The notes: a model not told the origin generated them from the sequence alone. Positions 28,467 to 37,843 are shown, numbered from the stretch's first letter. The stretch is DNA of 64,000 nucleotides from Methylomarinovum tepidoasis (GCF_030294985.1 NZ_AP024718.1:744001-808000), one strand, 5' to 3'. Translations and numbers: made by a program.

Positions 28467-29203
28467 CGATTCAGACCCGTGAAGTGGAATATTTCGACGG
28501 TGACACCCGCCTGGTCGGCTTTCTCGCCTGGGACGACGCCCGCACCGTCCCCATGCCCGGGGTGCTGATCGCCCACATGTGGGGCGGGCGCGAAGCATTC
28601 GTCTGCGACAAGGCGGTGGCTCTGGCGGAGCTGGGCTATGCCGGCTTCGCTCTGGATCTCTACGGCGACGCCAGGACCGGCAGCGGCCCGGAGGAAAACG
28701 CCCGCTTGATGCAGCCGTTCCTCGACGACCGCACCCTGCTGCAGCGGCGCATGATCCTGTCCTGGGAGACCATGCGCCGCCAGTCCATGGTCGATCCCGC
28801 CCAGACCGCCGCCATCGGCTACTGCTTCGGCGGCCTGTGCGTGCTCGATCTGGCCCGCACCGGCACCGAAGTGGGCGGGGTGGTCAGCTTCCACGGCCTG
28901 CTCAAGCCGCCGGGCAACACCGCCGGCAACCCGATCAAGGCCAAGGTGCTGGTGCTCCACGGCCACGACGATCCCATGGTGCCGGTGGAAGACGTGGTCG
29001 CCCTGGAAACCGAGCTGACCGAGGCCGGTTGCGACTGGCAGGTGCACGTCTACGGTCACACCCTGCACGCCTTCACCAACCCCAAAGCGAACGATCCGGC
29101 TTTCGGCACCGTCTATAACCCGGACGCCGACCGGCGCTCGTGGATCGAAATGCGGAACTTCCTGGACGAACTGTTCAACGCCCGGTCAACCACCCCTCCC
29201 TGA
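28463..29203 (+). CDS. Dienelactone hydrolase family protein with element-derived 3' end
   Basis: 246 residues. Alpha/beta hydrolase with nucleophile GYCFGG (Cys near residue 124), Asp in HGHDDPMVP and His in HTLHAFTNP: the Cys-Asp-His triad of dienelactone hydrolases. The physiological substrate is unknown. Translationally coupled to zwf. The last codons and the TGA lie in the left end of the IscB element, so the native C-terminus was replaced by about five foreign residues (STTPP); the catalytic domain is complete. Confidence 0.9.
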   Translation: MTIQTREVEYFDGDTRLVGFLAWDDARTVPMPGVLIAHMWGGREAFVCDKAVALAELGYAGFALDLYGDARTGSGPEENARLMQPFLDDRTLLQRRMILSWETMRRQSMVDPAQTAAIGYCFGGLCVLDLARTGTEVGGVVSFHGLLKPPGNTAGNPIKAKVLVLHGHDDPMVPVEDVVALETELTEAGCDWQVHVYGHTLHAFTNPKANDPAFGTVYNPDADRRSWIEMRNFLDELFNARSTTPP

Positions 29204-29458
29204 AGGAAGGGGCTTGTGGAGAAATCCACAAGCCCGGGGTTGACCAGGGAAAGCTGTAACCAACCGGCTACGTTGCAGGTAAGGCCAAAAGACCCACCCT
29301 GGGATGCTTCCTCAGTCCCAGGCTCTGGAAGTCCCGGTTGCAGACAAGGGCCGGGTACCCACGAAACGGACCGGGACAGCGGGCCGGCCTGCAACATTCC
29401 CGAGGGGAGACACCCTGAAATGGGTGCGTTACCAGGCCCGTAAGGGCGTTTTTGGAGA
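29184..29458 (+). ncRNA. Candidate omegaRNA scaffold upstream of iscB
   Basis: Several helices can be drawn by eye. GGTCAACC (29184-29191) pairs with GGTTGACC (29238-29245), enclosing a CCCCTCCC hairpin and GCTTGTGG/CCACAAGC (29213-29220 with 29225-29232). GTTGCAGG (29272-29279) pairs with CCTGCAAC (29388-29395), enclosing CCTGGGA/TCCCAGG (29298-29304 with 29316-29322). Then come CACCC/GGGTG (29411-29426) and GCCC/GGGC (29436-29447). IscB omegaRNAs lie in this position and carry the guide at the 5' end, so the guide would be the host sequence just before 29184. The exact ends are unknown. Confidence 0.65.
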
Positions 29459-29465
29459 GAGAACC

Positions 29466-30821
29466 ATGGCCGTTTTCGTACTCGACAGACACAAAAAGCC
29501 ACTGATGCCTTGCTCGGAGAAGCGGGCGCGGCTGCTTTTGGAACGGGGCCGGGCGGTGGTGCACCGGCGGGCGCCGTTCGTCATCCGCCTCAAGGACCGC
29601 ACGGTGGCGGAATCCCAATTGCAGCCGCTGCGCCTGACGCTCGATCCCGGTAGCCGGGGGACCGGGATGGCCCTGGTACGGGAGACCGAGCGCCTTAATC
29701 CTGAAACCGGCCAAATCCACCGGGAACGGCAGGTACTGACGCTGCTGGAACTGTTCCACCGCGGCCACCTGATCCGCAAGCAACTGGCGCAACGGGCGGC
29801 TTTCCGCCAGAATCGGCGTTACCGCAAGACCCGCTACCGCCCGCCCCGGTTCGCCAACCGCAGAAGGCCGGACGGGTGGCTCGCCCCATCGCTGCAACAC
29901 CGGGTGGATGCCACACTGGCGTGGGTGGAACGGCTCTGCCGCTGGGCGCCTGTCACCGACCTTTCGCTGGAACTGGCGCGTTTCGACACCCAAAAGCTCC
30001 AGAATCCGGAAATCTCCGGGACCGAATACCAGCAGGGCGAGCGGTTCGGCTACGAGGTGCGGGAATACCTGCTGGAGAAGTGGGGCCGGCAATGCGCCTA
30101 CTGCGGCGCTGAAAACGTGCCGCTGGAAATCGACCACATCCACCCCAGGTCCCGCGGTGGCAGCGACCGGGTGGGCAACCTTACCCTGGCCTGCCGGGAT
30201 TGCAACCAGGCCAAGGGCAACCGGGACGTCAAGGAATTTTTGTCCGGCCAACCGGATCGGCTGGCGCAGATTTTGGCGCAGGCCAAGGCCCCGCTCCGGG
30301 ATGCGGCGGCGGTCAACGCCACCCGCTGGGCGTTGCACCAGGCGCTGGTGGCAACCGGCCTTCCTGTCGAACCCGGTACCGGAGGGCGGACGAAATGGAA
30401 CCGCACCCGCTTTGCCATCCCCAAGACCCACGCCCTGGATGCCGCCTGTGTCGGGCAGGTGGATGCGGTACGAAACTGGCGCATTCCCACCCTCGGTATC
30501 CGTTGTACCGGAAGAGGCAGCTATCAACGCACCCGGCTGAACAAATATGGTTTCCCAAGAGGCTATCTGAACCGCCAGAAATGCCACTTCGGCTTTCAGA
30601 CCGGCGACTGGGTGCGGGCCGAGGTACCCTCGGGCAAGAAGGCCGGCGTCCATGTGGGCCGGGTGGCCGTCCGGGCTTCGGGCAGTTTCAATATCCAGAC
30701 GCCCCAGGGCGTCGTGCAAGGGGTCCATGCCCGCCACTGCCGCCTACTGCAACGGGCGGACGGGTATGGGTATTTCATGCAACCCAAACCAACGGAGGCC
30801 GCGCTTTCCTCCTCCGCCTGA
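29466..30821 (+). CDS. iscB: IscB RNA-guided nuclease
   Basis: 451 residues from the ATG at 29466 with GGAGAGAG upstream. Order: PLMP domain at residues 1-50 ([21 protein letters not shown]); RuvC-I with Asp60 ([11 protein letters not shown]); Arg-rich bridge helix about 115-140 ([13 protein letters not shown]); RuvC-II with Glu169 (LSLELARFD); HNH with CAYC at 210-213, Asp223-His224 in [12 protein letters not shown] and a second Cys pair (ACRDC); RuvC-III with His322/Asp325 (KTHALDAA); C-terminal omegaRNA/TAM-interacting region. All catalytic residues are present. IscB proteins are the Cas9 ancestors guided by omegaRNA. The stop TGA lies in the loop of the right-end hairpin. Confidence 0.93.
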   Translation: MAVFVLDRHKKPLMPCSEKRARLLLERGRAVVHRRAPFVIRLKDRTVAESQLQPLRLTLDPGSRGTGMALVRETERLNPETGQIHRERQVLTLLELFHRGHLIRKQLAQRAAFRQNRRYRKTRYRPPRFANRRRPDGWLAPSLQHRVDATLAWVERLCRWAPVTDLSLELARFDTQKLQNPEISGTEYQQGERFGYEVREYLLEKWGRQCAYCGAENVPLEIDHIHPRSRGGSDRVGNLTLACRDCNQAKGNRDVKEFLSGQPDRLAQILAQAKAPLRDAAAVNATRWALHQALVATGLPVEPGTGGRTKWNRTRFAIPKTHALDAACVGQVDAVRNWRIPTLGIRCTGRGSYQRTRLNKYGFPRGYLNRQKCHFGFQTGDWVRAEVPSGKKAGVHVGRVAVRASGSFNIQTPQGVVQGVHARHCRLLQRADGYGYFMQPKPTEAALSSSA

Positions 30822-30830
30822 AGGCGGGGG
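30811..30830 (+). repeat. Right-end hairpin of the IscB element
   Basis: CCTCCGCC and GGCGGGGG can form an 8-base stem (with one T-G pair) around TGAA. It is preceded by GCTTTCCT and followed by TCTCC, the typical look of IS200/IS605 right ends. The iscB stop codon is in the loop. Confidence 0.7.
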
Positions 30831-30849
30831 TCTCCAGCGTGGGAAACAG

Positions 30850-31818
30850 ATGAAAAACCCCCTCAACTATCTCGACTTCGAACAACCCATCGCCGAACTG
30901 GAAGCCAAGATCGAGGAGCTGCGCCGGGTCGGCTTCGATAACGAAATCAACATCTCCGAGGAGATCGCCCGCCTGGAGGAGAAGAGCCGCAAGCTCACCG
31001 CTTCGGTCTTCTCCAACCTGTCCGCCTGGCAGATTTCCCAGCTGTCGCGCCACCCGCTGCGGCCCTACACCCTGGACTACGTCCAGCAGATCTTCACCGA
31101 CTTCCACGAGCTCCACGGTGACCGCACCTTCGCCGACGATCCCGCCATCGTCGGCGGCCTGGCGCGGCTGGAAGGGCGACCGGTGATGGTGATCGGCCAC
31201 CAGAAGGGCCGCGACACCAAGGAGAAGATCCGCCGCAACTTCGGCATGCCGCGCCCGGAGGGCTACCGCAAGGCCCTGCGGCTGATGCAGCTGGCGGAAA
31301 AGTTCCACCTGCCGGTGCTGACCTTCATCGACACCCCCGGCGCCTATCCGGGCATCGACGCCGAGGAGCGGGGCCAGAGCGAGGCCATCGCCCGCAATCT
31401 CTACGTCATGTCCCAGCTCAAGACCCCGATCATCTGCAGCGTCATCGGCGAGGGAGGCTCCGGCGGGGCGCTCGCCATCGGCGTCGGCGACCGCCTGCTG
31501 ATGCTGCAGTACAGCACCTATTCGGTGATCTCACCGGAAGGCTGCGCCTCCATCCTGTGGAAGAGCGCCGACAAGGCCGAACTGGCGGCCGAGGCCATGG
31601 GCATCACCTCCGAACGCCTGGAGGCGCTGGGGCTGATCGACGAAACCATCCCCGAACCCTTGGGAGGCGCCCACCGCGACAAGAAACAGGCCGCCGCCAA
31701 CATCAAGGCCGCCCTGCTCAAGCACCTGGAACAACTGGAACGGATGCCGCTGCCCCACCTGCTCGACGAGCGCTACCGGCGCCTGATGCGTTACGGCGTC
31801 TACGACGAGGATACATGA
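30850..31818 (+). CDS. accA: Acetyl-CoA carboxylase carboxyltransferase, alpha subunit
   Basis: 322 residues (E. coli 319) from the ATG at 30850. The start [21 protein letters not shown] is typical; [25 protein letters not shown] and [15 protein letters not shown] are core crotonase-fold motifs. With AccD it transfers carboxyl from biotin to acetyl-CoA for fatty-acid synthesis. The element ends only about 12-20 bases upstream, so its ribosome site (GGGAAACAG, weak) and possibly its promoter come from or lie next to the insertion. It overlaps tilS by 4 bases. Confidence 0.96.
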   Translation: MKNPLNYLDFEQPIAELEAKIEELRRVGFDNEINISEEIARLEEKSRKLTASVFSNLSAWQISQLSRHPLRPYTLDYVQQIFTDFHELHGDRTFADDPAIVGGLARLEGRPVMVIGHQKGRDTKEKIRRNFGMPRPEGYRKALRLMQLAEKFHLPVLTFIDTPGAYPGIDAEERGQSEAIARNLYVMSQLKTPIICSVIGEGGSGGALAIGVGDRLLMLQYSTYSVISPEGCASILWKSADKAELAAEAMGITSERLEALGLIDETIPEPLGGAHRDKKQAAANIKAALLKHLEQLERMPLPHLLDERYRRLMRYGVYDEDT

Positions 31819-33137
31819 ATGAACTGCGCCAACGGCTCCATCGCTTCCTGAGCGCCCATCCGGCCCGCCGCTACTGGATCGGTTACAGTGGCGGGCTGGA
31901 TTCTCACGTGCTGTTGCACCTCTGTGCGGAATTACGGCCAGAAACCGGCCTCGTCTTCGCCGCGGTCCACGTCAACCACCGACTCCACCCCGACGCCGAC
32001 CTGTGGCAGGCGCACTGCCGCACGGTATGCGAGCATCTCGCCATGCCGTTCCAGGCGGCGGTGGTGGACGCCCGCCCCGCCGCCGGGGAAAGCCCGGAGG
32101 AAGCCGCCCGCCGGGCCCGCTACCGGGCCTTCACGGCGACGCTGCAGGTGGGCGAGGCGCTGCTGCTGGCCCAGCATCAGGACGACCAGGCCGAAACCGT
32201 ACTGTTGCAGCTGCTGCGGGGCGCCGGTCCCGCCGGTCTGGCGGGGATGCCGGCCAGTGCGCCGCTGGGCGCGGGCAGGCTGTTGCGCCCCTTCCTCGAC
32301 ATCCCGCGCCGGACGTTACAGGACCATGCACAGGCGCAGGGACTGAACTGGATCGACGATCCCAGCAACGCCGACACCCGTTACGACCGCAACTTCCTCC
32401 GCCACCGGGTCATGCCGCTGCTGCGCCGGCGCTGGCCCGCCTGCGCCCGCACCCTGGCCCGCAGCGCCCGCCACTGCGGCGAGACGGTCGCGCTGCTGGA
32501 GAAGGAAACCAACCTCGCCCTGGAAACGCTGGTGGCGGCGGACGGCAGTCTCGATTTCGCCTCCCTGACGACCCGCCCGGAACCGCAACGACGCGGACTG
32601 CTGCGGGCCTGGCTGAAACGTCAGGGCGCCCGCCCCCCCAGCACGGTCTATCTCGACCGTATCCTCAGCGAGTGCCGGCAGGCCGCAGGCGACCGGATTC
32701 CCTGCATCCGCTGGCGCGGCGGGGAGGTGCGGCGCTGGCGGGGGCGGTTGTATTTTCTCAGCGCCCCACCGCCGCCCGCAATCGATTGGCACAGCCCCTG
32801 GGACGGGCGCGCCGCGCTCCTGCTGCCCGACGGCTCCTGCCTGGAGGCGGCCCCGGCGCCACGCGGCATCCCCTTGGCCCTGTGGCAGGAGCGCCCCATC
32901 ACGGTCCGCTACCGCCGGGGCGGGGAGATCCTCCGCCAGCACAGCCACCGGCGCCCGTTGAAAAAATTCCTTCAGGAGCAAGGCGTCCCGCCGTGGCGGC
33001 GGCAACGCCTGCCCCTGGTCTATCTCGGAGAAGAATTGGTGGCCGTGGCCGGTCTCTGGTGCGCCGAGCTGACAAACCGAGCCCCGGCGGTGCGGCCGCG
33101 ATGGCTCCCACGGGGTTTGCAATCGCAAAGGTTGTGA
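31815..33137 (+). CDS. tilS: tRNA(Ile)-lysidine synthase
   Basis: 440 residues. The PP-loop SGGLDS is at residues 25-30; [11 protein letters not shown] and [18 protein letters not shown] are TilS blocks, and the C-terminal domain ends in [25 protein letters not shown]. It makes lysidine at C34 of tRNA-Ile(CAU). The ATG overlaps the accA TGA, the usual accA-tilS order. Confidence 0.95.
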   Translation: MNELRQRLHRFLSAHPARRYWIGYSGGLDSHVLLHLCAELRPETGLVFAAVHVNHRLHPDADLWQAHCRTVCEHLAMPFQAAVVDARPAAGESPEEAARRARYRAFTATLQVGEALLLAQHQDDQAETVLLQLLRGAGPAGLAGMPASAPLGAGRLLRPFLDIPRRTLQDHAQAQGLNWIDDPSNADTRYDRNFLRHRVMPLLRRRWPACARTLARSARHCGETVALLEKETNLALETLVAADGSLDFASLTTRPEPQRRGLLRAWLKRQGARPPSTVYLDRILSECRQAAGDRIPCIRWRGGEVRRWRGRLYFLSAPPPPAIDWHSPWDGRAALLLPDGSCLEAAPAPRGIPLALWQERPITVRYRRGGEILRQHSHRRPLKKFLQEQGVPPWRRQRLPLVYLGEELVAVAGLWCAELTNRAPAVRPRWLPRGLQSQRL

Positions 33138-33143
33138 TAGAAT
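33117..33143 (+). promoter_or_regulatory. Candidate extended -10 promoter for the small exported protein
   Basis: TTGCAA at 33117-33122 and TAGAAT at 33138-33143 preceded by TGA (TGnTAGAAT) overlap the tilS stop. The spacing of 15 is short but the extended -10 compensates. It would leave a leader of about 110 bases before the gene at 33263. Confidence 0.45.
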
Positions 33144-33262
33144 CGATCCCGTACGCCCAAATCACGCAATACGAATCAAACATCGATTAAGTTGAACCGG
33201 GCGATCATCTCATCGACGCTACGAGTCACTAAACAACCAATACCTTGTGAGGGGGTTTAACT

Positions 33263-33649
33263 ATGAAAAAAACCATGAAGACCGTTCTGACCGCCGCCAT
33301 CATCGCCGTCTCCGGGGGCGTGATCACCGCTTACCCCACCGCGCCGCTGGCCGCTGAAACCGCCGAAGGCGTGACCGCCGCCATCGCCGAAGTGAAAGCC
33401 AACCTGGAAGAAGCCCTGAAGCTGGCCCAGGAAGGCACCGACCCCCGCGCCGTGCTGGACGCGCTGGGCGCGGTCAAACAGGCGGCCAAGGAAATCACCG
33501 GCGACCAGTTCGGCATGCCGGTGCAGCGTCTGATGGGCAACGTGCGCCGCGCCCGCGGCATGGCCCGCCGTGGCGATCTGGCCGGCGCCGAGGAACAGAT
33601 CAAGCAGGCCCTGGAACAGGTCAAGAATTTCCCGGTTTCCGGCCGCTGA
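33263..33649 (+). CDS. Small exported alpha-helical protein, unknown
   Basis: 128 residues behind GAGGGGG. A signal peptide (KKTMKTVLTAAIIAVSGGVITAYPTAPLAAE) gives a mature protein of about 96 residues, nearly all predicted helical with heptad-like Ala/Leu spacing (AIAEVKANLEEALKLAQEG, ARRGDLAGAEEQIKQALEQVKNF). It has no cysteine and only a few methionines, so no metal site is evident. No family was recognised. It has its own candidate promoter and a strong terminator, consistent with an abundant periplasmic protein. Confidence 0.8.
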   Translation: MKKTMKTVLTAAIIAVSGGVITAYPTAPLAAETAEGVTAAIAEVKANLEEALKLAQEGTDPRAVLDALGAVKQAAKEITGDQFGMPVQRLMGNVRRARGMARRGDLAGAEEQIKQALEQVKNFPVSGR

Positions 33650-33673
33650 GCGACGGTTTTCCCGTCGTTTCCG

Positions 33674-33702
33674 AAAAACCCGCTCTTTGGAGCGGGTTTT
33701 TT
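33674..33702 (+). terminator. Rho-independent terminator
   Basis: AAAAACCCGCTC and GAGCGGGTTTTTT form a long stem with a U-tract 24 bases after the small exported protein gene. Confidence 0.93.
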
Positions 33703-33810
33703 CGTTGAGCGCCTCCCCCAGTGGCAAGCTGTCTGCGCTTGTGCTTCAATATCGCCTCGCACCCTGCGTCAAGTTTCGAACGACAACAATTCCGTTTCGA
33801 GGAGGCATCC

Positions 33811-34848
33811 ATGTTCAAACGCAAATCCATCGTCGCAGCGCTGGCGCTCGCCGGCGCGACCGGGCTGGCGAGCGCCGCCCAATGGCAGGCCCTGCCGGAA
33901 AGGGCGCCGGAACCGGCGGACAACCCCACCACCCCCGCCAAGGTCAAGCTGGGGAAACTGCTCTACCTGGACCCGCGGCTGTCGTCCACCGGCACGGTAT
34001 CGTGCAATTCCTGTCACAACGTCATGGCCGGGGGTGAGGACAACCGCCCGGTGGCGGCCGGCGTCCACGGCCAGACCGGCGGCCGCAGCGCGCCTACGGT
34101 CTGGAACGCCGCTTTCAACGCCACCCAGTTCTGGGACGGCCGTGCCGCCAGCCTGGAGGATCAGGCCCGGGGGCCGGTGACCAACCCCATCGAAATGGGG
34201 ATGAAAAGCTGGGACGACGTGGTCGCCCGGCTGAAACAGATTCCCGAATATCCGCGGCTGTTCAAGGAAGCCTTCGGCCCGGACGCCGAAATCAGCGAGG
34301 ACAACGCGGTCAAGGCCATCGCCGCCTACGAGCGCACCCTGATCACCCCCAACAGCCCCTACGACCGTTACGTCAAGGGCGACAAGTCGGCCCTGACCGA
34401 ACAGCAGGTCCGCGGCATGAAAACCTTCGCCGAAGTGGGCTGCATCGGCTGTCATTCCGGCCCCGCCTTCAACGGCCAGATGGGGCAGGGTACCGGGGTG
34501 TTCCAGAAATTCCCGATGTTCGACAACCCCTACTTCGAGGGCAAGTACGACTTCAAGGACGACCTGGGCCGCTACGAGGTCACCAAGAACGAGGCCGACA
34601 AGCACTTGTTCAAGGTCCCGACCCTGCGCAACATCGCCCTGACCGCTCCCTACTTCCACAACGGCGCGGTCAAGACCCTGGACGAAGCGGTGCGGGTGAT
34701 GGCCAAGCTGCAGCTCAACAAGGACCTGTCCGACCAGCAGGTGGAAGACATCGTCGCCTTCCTCAACGCCCTGACCGGCCCGTTCCCCAAACAGGACCTG
34801 CCGCGCCTGCCGGCCACACCGGGCAGGACTTTCGACTTCGTCAAATGA
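33811..34848 (+). CDS. Dihaem cytochrome c peroxidase
   Basis: 345 residues from the ATG at 33811 with GAGGAGG upstream; an upstream in-frame ATG adds 30 residues that would spoil the signal peptide. The export signal is FKRKSIVAALALAGATGLASA. Two haem c sites: CNSCH at 65-69 and CIGCH at 211-215. GGRSAPTVWNAAFN and FKVPTLRNIALTAPYFHNG are family blocks of the CcpA/MauG group, and the size fits a peroxidase. It reduces hydrogen peroxide with electrons from small cytochromes in the periplasm. Confidence 0.94.
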   Translation: MFKRKSIVAALALAGATGLASAAQWQALPERAPEPADNPTTPAKVKLGKLLYLDPRLSSTGTVSCNSCHNVMAGGEDNRPVAAGVHGQTGGRSAPTVWNAAFNATQFWDGRAASLEDQARGPVTNPIEMGMKSWDDVVARLKQIPEYPRLFKEAFGPDAEISEDNAVKAIAAYERTLITPNSPYDRYVKGDKSALTEQQVRGMKTFAEVGCIGCHSGPAFNGQMGQGTGVFQKFPMFDNPYFEGKYDFKDDLGRYEVTKNEADKHLFKVPTLRNIALTAPYFHNGAVKTLDEAVRVMAKLQLNKDLSDQQVEDIVAFLNALTGPFPKQDLPRLPATPGRTFDFVK

Positions 34849-34872
34849 CCCGCAGCAGGCTGCAACCGACGG

Positions 34873-34899
34873 ACGGGCGCCTTCCGGCGCCCGTTTTTT
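34873..34899 (+). terminator. Rho-independent terminator after the peroxidase gene
   Basis: ACGGGCGCC and GGCGCCCGT stem with a short loop, followed by six T. Confidence 0.93.
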
Positions 34900-34924
34900 C
34901 TCCCCCCGAAAGGCGGATTGACCG

Positions 34925-34952
34925 AATCGACATGGTGTCGATTTGATATAAT
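34925..34952 (+). promoter_or_regulatory. miaB promoter with overlapping palindromic operator candidate
   Basis: TGATATAAT (34944-34952) is a perfect extended -10. Directly before it AATCGACATGGTGTCGATT (34925-34943) is a perfect 8+3+8 inverted repeat that occupies the -35 and spacer positions. A repressor or activator bound there would control the miaB-phoH-ybeY-corC-lnt run. No candidate regulator was recognised. Confidence 0.6.
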
Positions 34953-34982
34953 TTCTTGTTACTCCAAAAGAATTTCACCACC

Positions 34983-36305
34983 ATGGCGCAAAAGCTCTAC
35001 ATCCAGACCTACGGCTGCCAGATGAACGAGTACGACTCGGCCAAGATCCGTGACGTGCTCGCAGCTTCCCACGGCCTGGAGTTGACCGACGATCCCGGAG
35101 AGGCCGACGTTCTCCTGCTCAACACCTGTTCGGTGCGGGAAAAGGCTCAGGAGAAAGTGTTCTCCCAACTGGGACGCTGGAAGCCCCTCAAGCGCAAGCG
35201 CCCCGGCGTGGTCATCGGCGTCGGCGGCTGCGTCGCCAGCCAGGAGGGGGAAGAAGTCCAACGCCGCGCCCCCTACGTGGACATCGTCTTCGGCCCCCAG
35301 ACCCTGCACCGCCTGCCGGAGCTTCTGGAACAGGCCCGCAACGAACGGCGGCCGGTGATGGACATCTCCTTCCCGGAAATCGAGAAGTTCGATTCCCTGC
35401 CCCAGCCGCGCGCCGAAGGTCCCAAGGCCTACGTGTCGGTGATGGAGGGATGCAGCAAGTATTGCACCTACTGCGTGGTGCCCTATACCCGCGGGCCGGA
35501 GGTCAGCCGGCCGCTGGCGGACGTGGTCGCCGAGGTGAAAGCTCTGGCGCGCCAGGGCGTCAGGGAAGTCAATCTGCTGGGGCAGAACGTCAACGCCTAC
35601 CGGGGCGCGACCGCAGACGGCGACGAGGCCGATCTGGCCCTGCTGCTGTTCGAGATCGCCGCCATCGACGGCATCGAGCGCATCCGCTTCACCACCTCCC
35701 ATCCGGCCGAGTTCGACGACAATCTGATCGAGGCCTTCGCCGCGATTCCCCAGCTGGTCGATCATCTCCACTTGCCGGTCCAGGCCGGCAGCGACCGCAT
35801 CCTGGCGGCGATGAAACGCGGCTACACCCGCCGCGATTACGAGCGGCGCATCGCCAAACTGCGCGAGGTGCGCCCGAACCTGTCGCTGTCGTCGGACTTC
35901 ATCGTCGGCTTCCCCGGCGAGACCGAGGAAGACTTCGAGCAGACCCTGGACCTGATCGAAACCGTCGGCTTCGATCACTCCTACAGTTTCATCTACAGCC
36001 CCCGTCCCGGCACCCCGGCGGCGGAACGGGCCGACGACGTGCCCCTGGAAGTCAAGAAACGGCGCCTGGCCCGCCTGCAGGTCTTGATCCAGCGCCAGGT
36101 GCGGGCGATTTCGGAAAGGATGGTCGGCAGCCGCCAGCGCATCCTGGTGGAAGGGGCCTCGCGCAAGAACCCGCGCGAGCTGTGCGGGCGGACCGAAAAC
36201 AACCGGGTGGTCAACTTCATCGGCCCCCCGCAGCTCATCGGCCGTTTCGCCGAGGTGGCCATCACCGAGGCGCTGCCGAACTCCTTGCGGGGCCGTCTGG
36301 TCTAA
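34983..36305 (+). CDS. miaB: tRNA-2-methylthio-N6-dimethylallyladenosine synthase
   Basis: 440 residues from the ATG at 34983 ([19 protein letters not shown]). Radical-SAM cluster cysteines are at 157, 161 and 164 (CSKYCTYC); a second cluster uses the N-terminal Cys residues in [19 protein letters not shown] and [14 protein letters not shown] domain is at the C-terminus. It adds methylthio to i6A37 of tRNAs. First gene of the miaB-phoH-ybeY-corC-lnt group. Confidence 0.97.
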   Translation: MAQKLYIQTYGCQMNEYDSAKIRDVLAASHGLELTDDPGEADVLLLNTCSVREKAQEKVFSQLGRWKPLKRKRPGVVIGVGGCVASQEGEEVQRRAPYVDIVFGPQTLHRLPELLEQARNERRPVMDISFPEIEKFDSLPQPRAEGPKAYVSVMEGCSKYCTYCVVPYTRGPEVSRPLADVVAEVKALARQGVREVNLLGQNVNAYRGATADGDEADLALLLFEIAAIDGIERIRFTTSHPAEFDDNLIEAFAAIPQLVDHLHLPVQAGSDRILAAMKRGYTRRDYERRIAKLREVRPNLSLSSDFIVGFPGETEEDFEQTLDLIETVGFDHSYSFIYSPRPGTPAAERADDVPLEVKKRRLARLQVLIQRQVRAISERMVGSRQRILVEGASRKNPRELCGRTENNRVVNFIGPPQLIGRFAEVAITEALPNSLRGRLV

Positions 36306-36376
36306 GCTATGCTAGCCGAAAGACACGCGCGCAAGAGGTGTTCAACCAGCCCGGTCAAGGGCTCAACCCAACTTCA

Positions 36377-37369
36377 TTGACAGACCGACAAGCCACAACC
36401 CTGCAGATCACCCTGGAGCCCGCCGACAACCAGAGACTGGCCAATCTGTGCGGGCAGTACGACGAAAACCTCAAACAGATCGAACAGCGCCTCGGCGTCG
36501 AAATCGCCAACCGCGGCAACCGTTTCCGCATCGCTGGCGCCAGCGAGCCGGTGGAAACCGCCTCCCGTCTGATTCAACAGCTGTTCCAGGTCTCCTCCTC
36601 CGAGGACATCACGCCGGAACGGGTCCATCTGTCGCTGCAACGGGCCCATCTCGACACCCTGCTGCAGGACAAAGACGAGGAAGCGCCGATCGCCATCCGT
36701 ACCCGCAAGGCGGTGATCAAGCCCCGCGGCGCCCACCAGCAGCAATATCTGAAGAACATCCAGTCCCACGACGTCAACTTCGGCATCGGCCCGGCCGGGA
36801 CCGGCAAGACCTATCTGGCGGTGGCCTGCGCGGTGGCGGCGCTGGAGGAGGAACGGGTCAAGCGCCTGATCCTCACCCGTCCGGCGGTTGAGGCGGGCGA
36901 GCGCCTGGGCTTCCTGCCCGGGGACATGGCCCAGAAGGTCGATCCCTACCTGCGCCCACTCTACGACGCCCTGTACGAAATGATCGGCTTCGAGCGCGTG
37001 GGCAAGCTGATCGAGCGCCACGTCATCGAGGTCGCGCCCCTGGCCTTCATGCGCGGCCGCACCCTCAACGACGCCTTCATCATCCTCGACGAGGCCCAGA
37101 ACACCACGGTGGAACAGATCAAGATGTTCCTGACCCGGGTCGGCTTCGGCTCCACCGCCGTGATCACCGGCGACGTCACCCAGGTGGACCTGCCGCGCGA
37201 CCGCCAGTCGGGCCTCAAGCACGTACTCGAGGTGCTCCGGGAGGTGGAGGGCATCAGCTTCACCTATTTCGACGCCCGCGACGTGGTCCGCCATCCGCTG
37301 GTGCAGCGCATCGTCTCCGCCTACGAGGCCCACGAGCGCCGGCAGGCGCAAACCGACGGAGCCGTCTGA
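36377..37369 (+). CDS. ybeZ: PhoH-like ATPase (YbeZ)
   Basis: 330 residues using TTG at 36377, which gives an N-terminus aligned with the family (...[18 protein letters not shown]). A GTG at 36338 is the alternative; no ATG is available. Walker A GPAGTGKT is at 138-145 and Walker [12 protein letters not shown] follows. PhoH/YbeZ is an RNA-related ATPase paired with YbeY in rRNA maturation. It precedes ybeY by 3 bases. Confidence 0.92.
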   Translation: MTDRQATTLQITLEPADNQRLANLCGQYDENLKQIEQRLGVEIANRGNRFRIAGASEPVETASRLIQQLFQVSSSEDITPERVHLSLQRAHLDTLLQDKDEEAPIAIRTRKAVIKPRGAHQQQYLKNIQSHDVNFGIGPAGTGKTYLAVACAVAALEEERVKRLILTRPAVEAGERLGFLPGDMAQKVDPYLRPLYDALYEMIGFERVGKLIERHVIEVAPLAFMRGRTLNDAFIILDEAQNTTVEQIKMFLTRVGFGSTAVITGDVTQVDLPRDRQSGLKHVLEVLREVEGISFTYFDARDVVRHPLVQRIVSAYEAHERRQAQTDGAV

Positions 37370-37372
37370 GCC

Positions 37373-37843
37373 GTGGACGCCCACCCTCCCGAGGTGGCGA
37401 TCCAGATCGCCACCGAATCCCCCCACCCGGAACCGGAAGACCTATGCCGCTGGGCCGAGGCCGCCCTCGAAGGCAAGGGGGGTGAGGTTTCCCTGCGCCT
37501 GGTGGACGAAACCGAAATCACCGATCTCAACACCCGCTACCGCCGCCAGGCCAAAGCCACCAACGTCCTCAGCTTTCCCTTCGACGCCCCGCCGGGGGTA
37601 GACCTGGATTTCCTGGGGGACGTGGTCATCTGCGCCCCGGTGGTCAACCTGGAAGCCGAACGACAAGACAAGACGCCTGAGGCCCATTGGGCCCACATGG
37701 TTGTCCACGGCGTGCTGCACCTGCGGGGCTTCGACCACATCGACCCGGACGAGGCCGAGATCATGGAAGCGCGCGAGCGCGAGATACTGGCCCGCCTGGG
37801 TTTCCCCGATCCCTATCAAACCGAGGAACCGACGTCATCATGA
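37373..37843 (+). CDS. ybeY: Endoribonuclease YbeY
   Basis: 156 residues from GTG. The zinc site HGVLHLRGFDH lies near residue 112; KATNVLSFPF and LGDVVICAPVV are family blocks. It acts in 16S rRNA 3' maturation and ribosome quality control. It overlaps corC by 4 bases. Confidence 0.96.
   Translation: MDAHPPEVAIQIATESPHPEPEDLCRWAEAALEGKGGEVSLRLVDETEITDLNTRYRRQAKATNVLSFPFDAPPGVDLDFLGDVVICAPVVNLEAERQDKTPEAHWAHMVVHGVLHLRGFDHIDPDEAEIMEAREREILARLGFPDPYQTEEPTSS

Larger units (their letters stand above)
29184..30838 (+). mobile_element. IscB element (OMEGA, IS200/IS605-type, no transposase)
   Basis: A unit of about 1.65 kb with a conserved-looking structured left end, an iscB gene and a right-end hairpin (30811-30830, CCTCCGCC-TGAA-GGCGGGGG). 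Both ends contain a CCTGAAGG hairpin tip (29199-29206 and 30817-30824), as in ends of IS200/IS605-type elements. No tnpA is present, so movement would need a transposase in trans. It separates the dienelactone hydrolase gene from accA. Boundaries are estimated from the hairpins; single-strand transposons leave no target duplication to fix them. Confidence 0.72.

Noticed and set aside
29436-29454. GCCCGTAAGGGCGTTTTT as a true terminator inside the IscB element
   Set aside because: The stem is only four bases and it lies just before the iscB ribosome site; more likely the last hairpin of the upstream RNA.
33721-33810. Longer start for the cytochrome c peroxidase
   Set aside because: It would put 30 residues before a clear signal peptide and ignores the GAGGAGG site before 33811.
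35450-36376. Upstream extension of the PhoH-like frame into miaB
   Set aside because: It overlaps the radical-SAM coding part of miaB; the family N-terminus matches the TTG at 36377.
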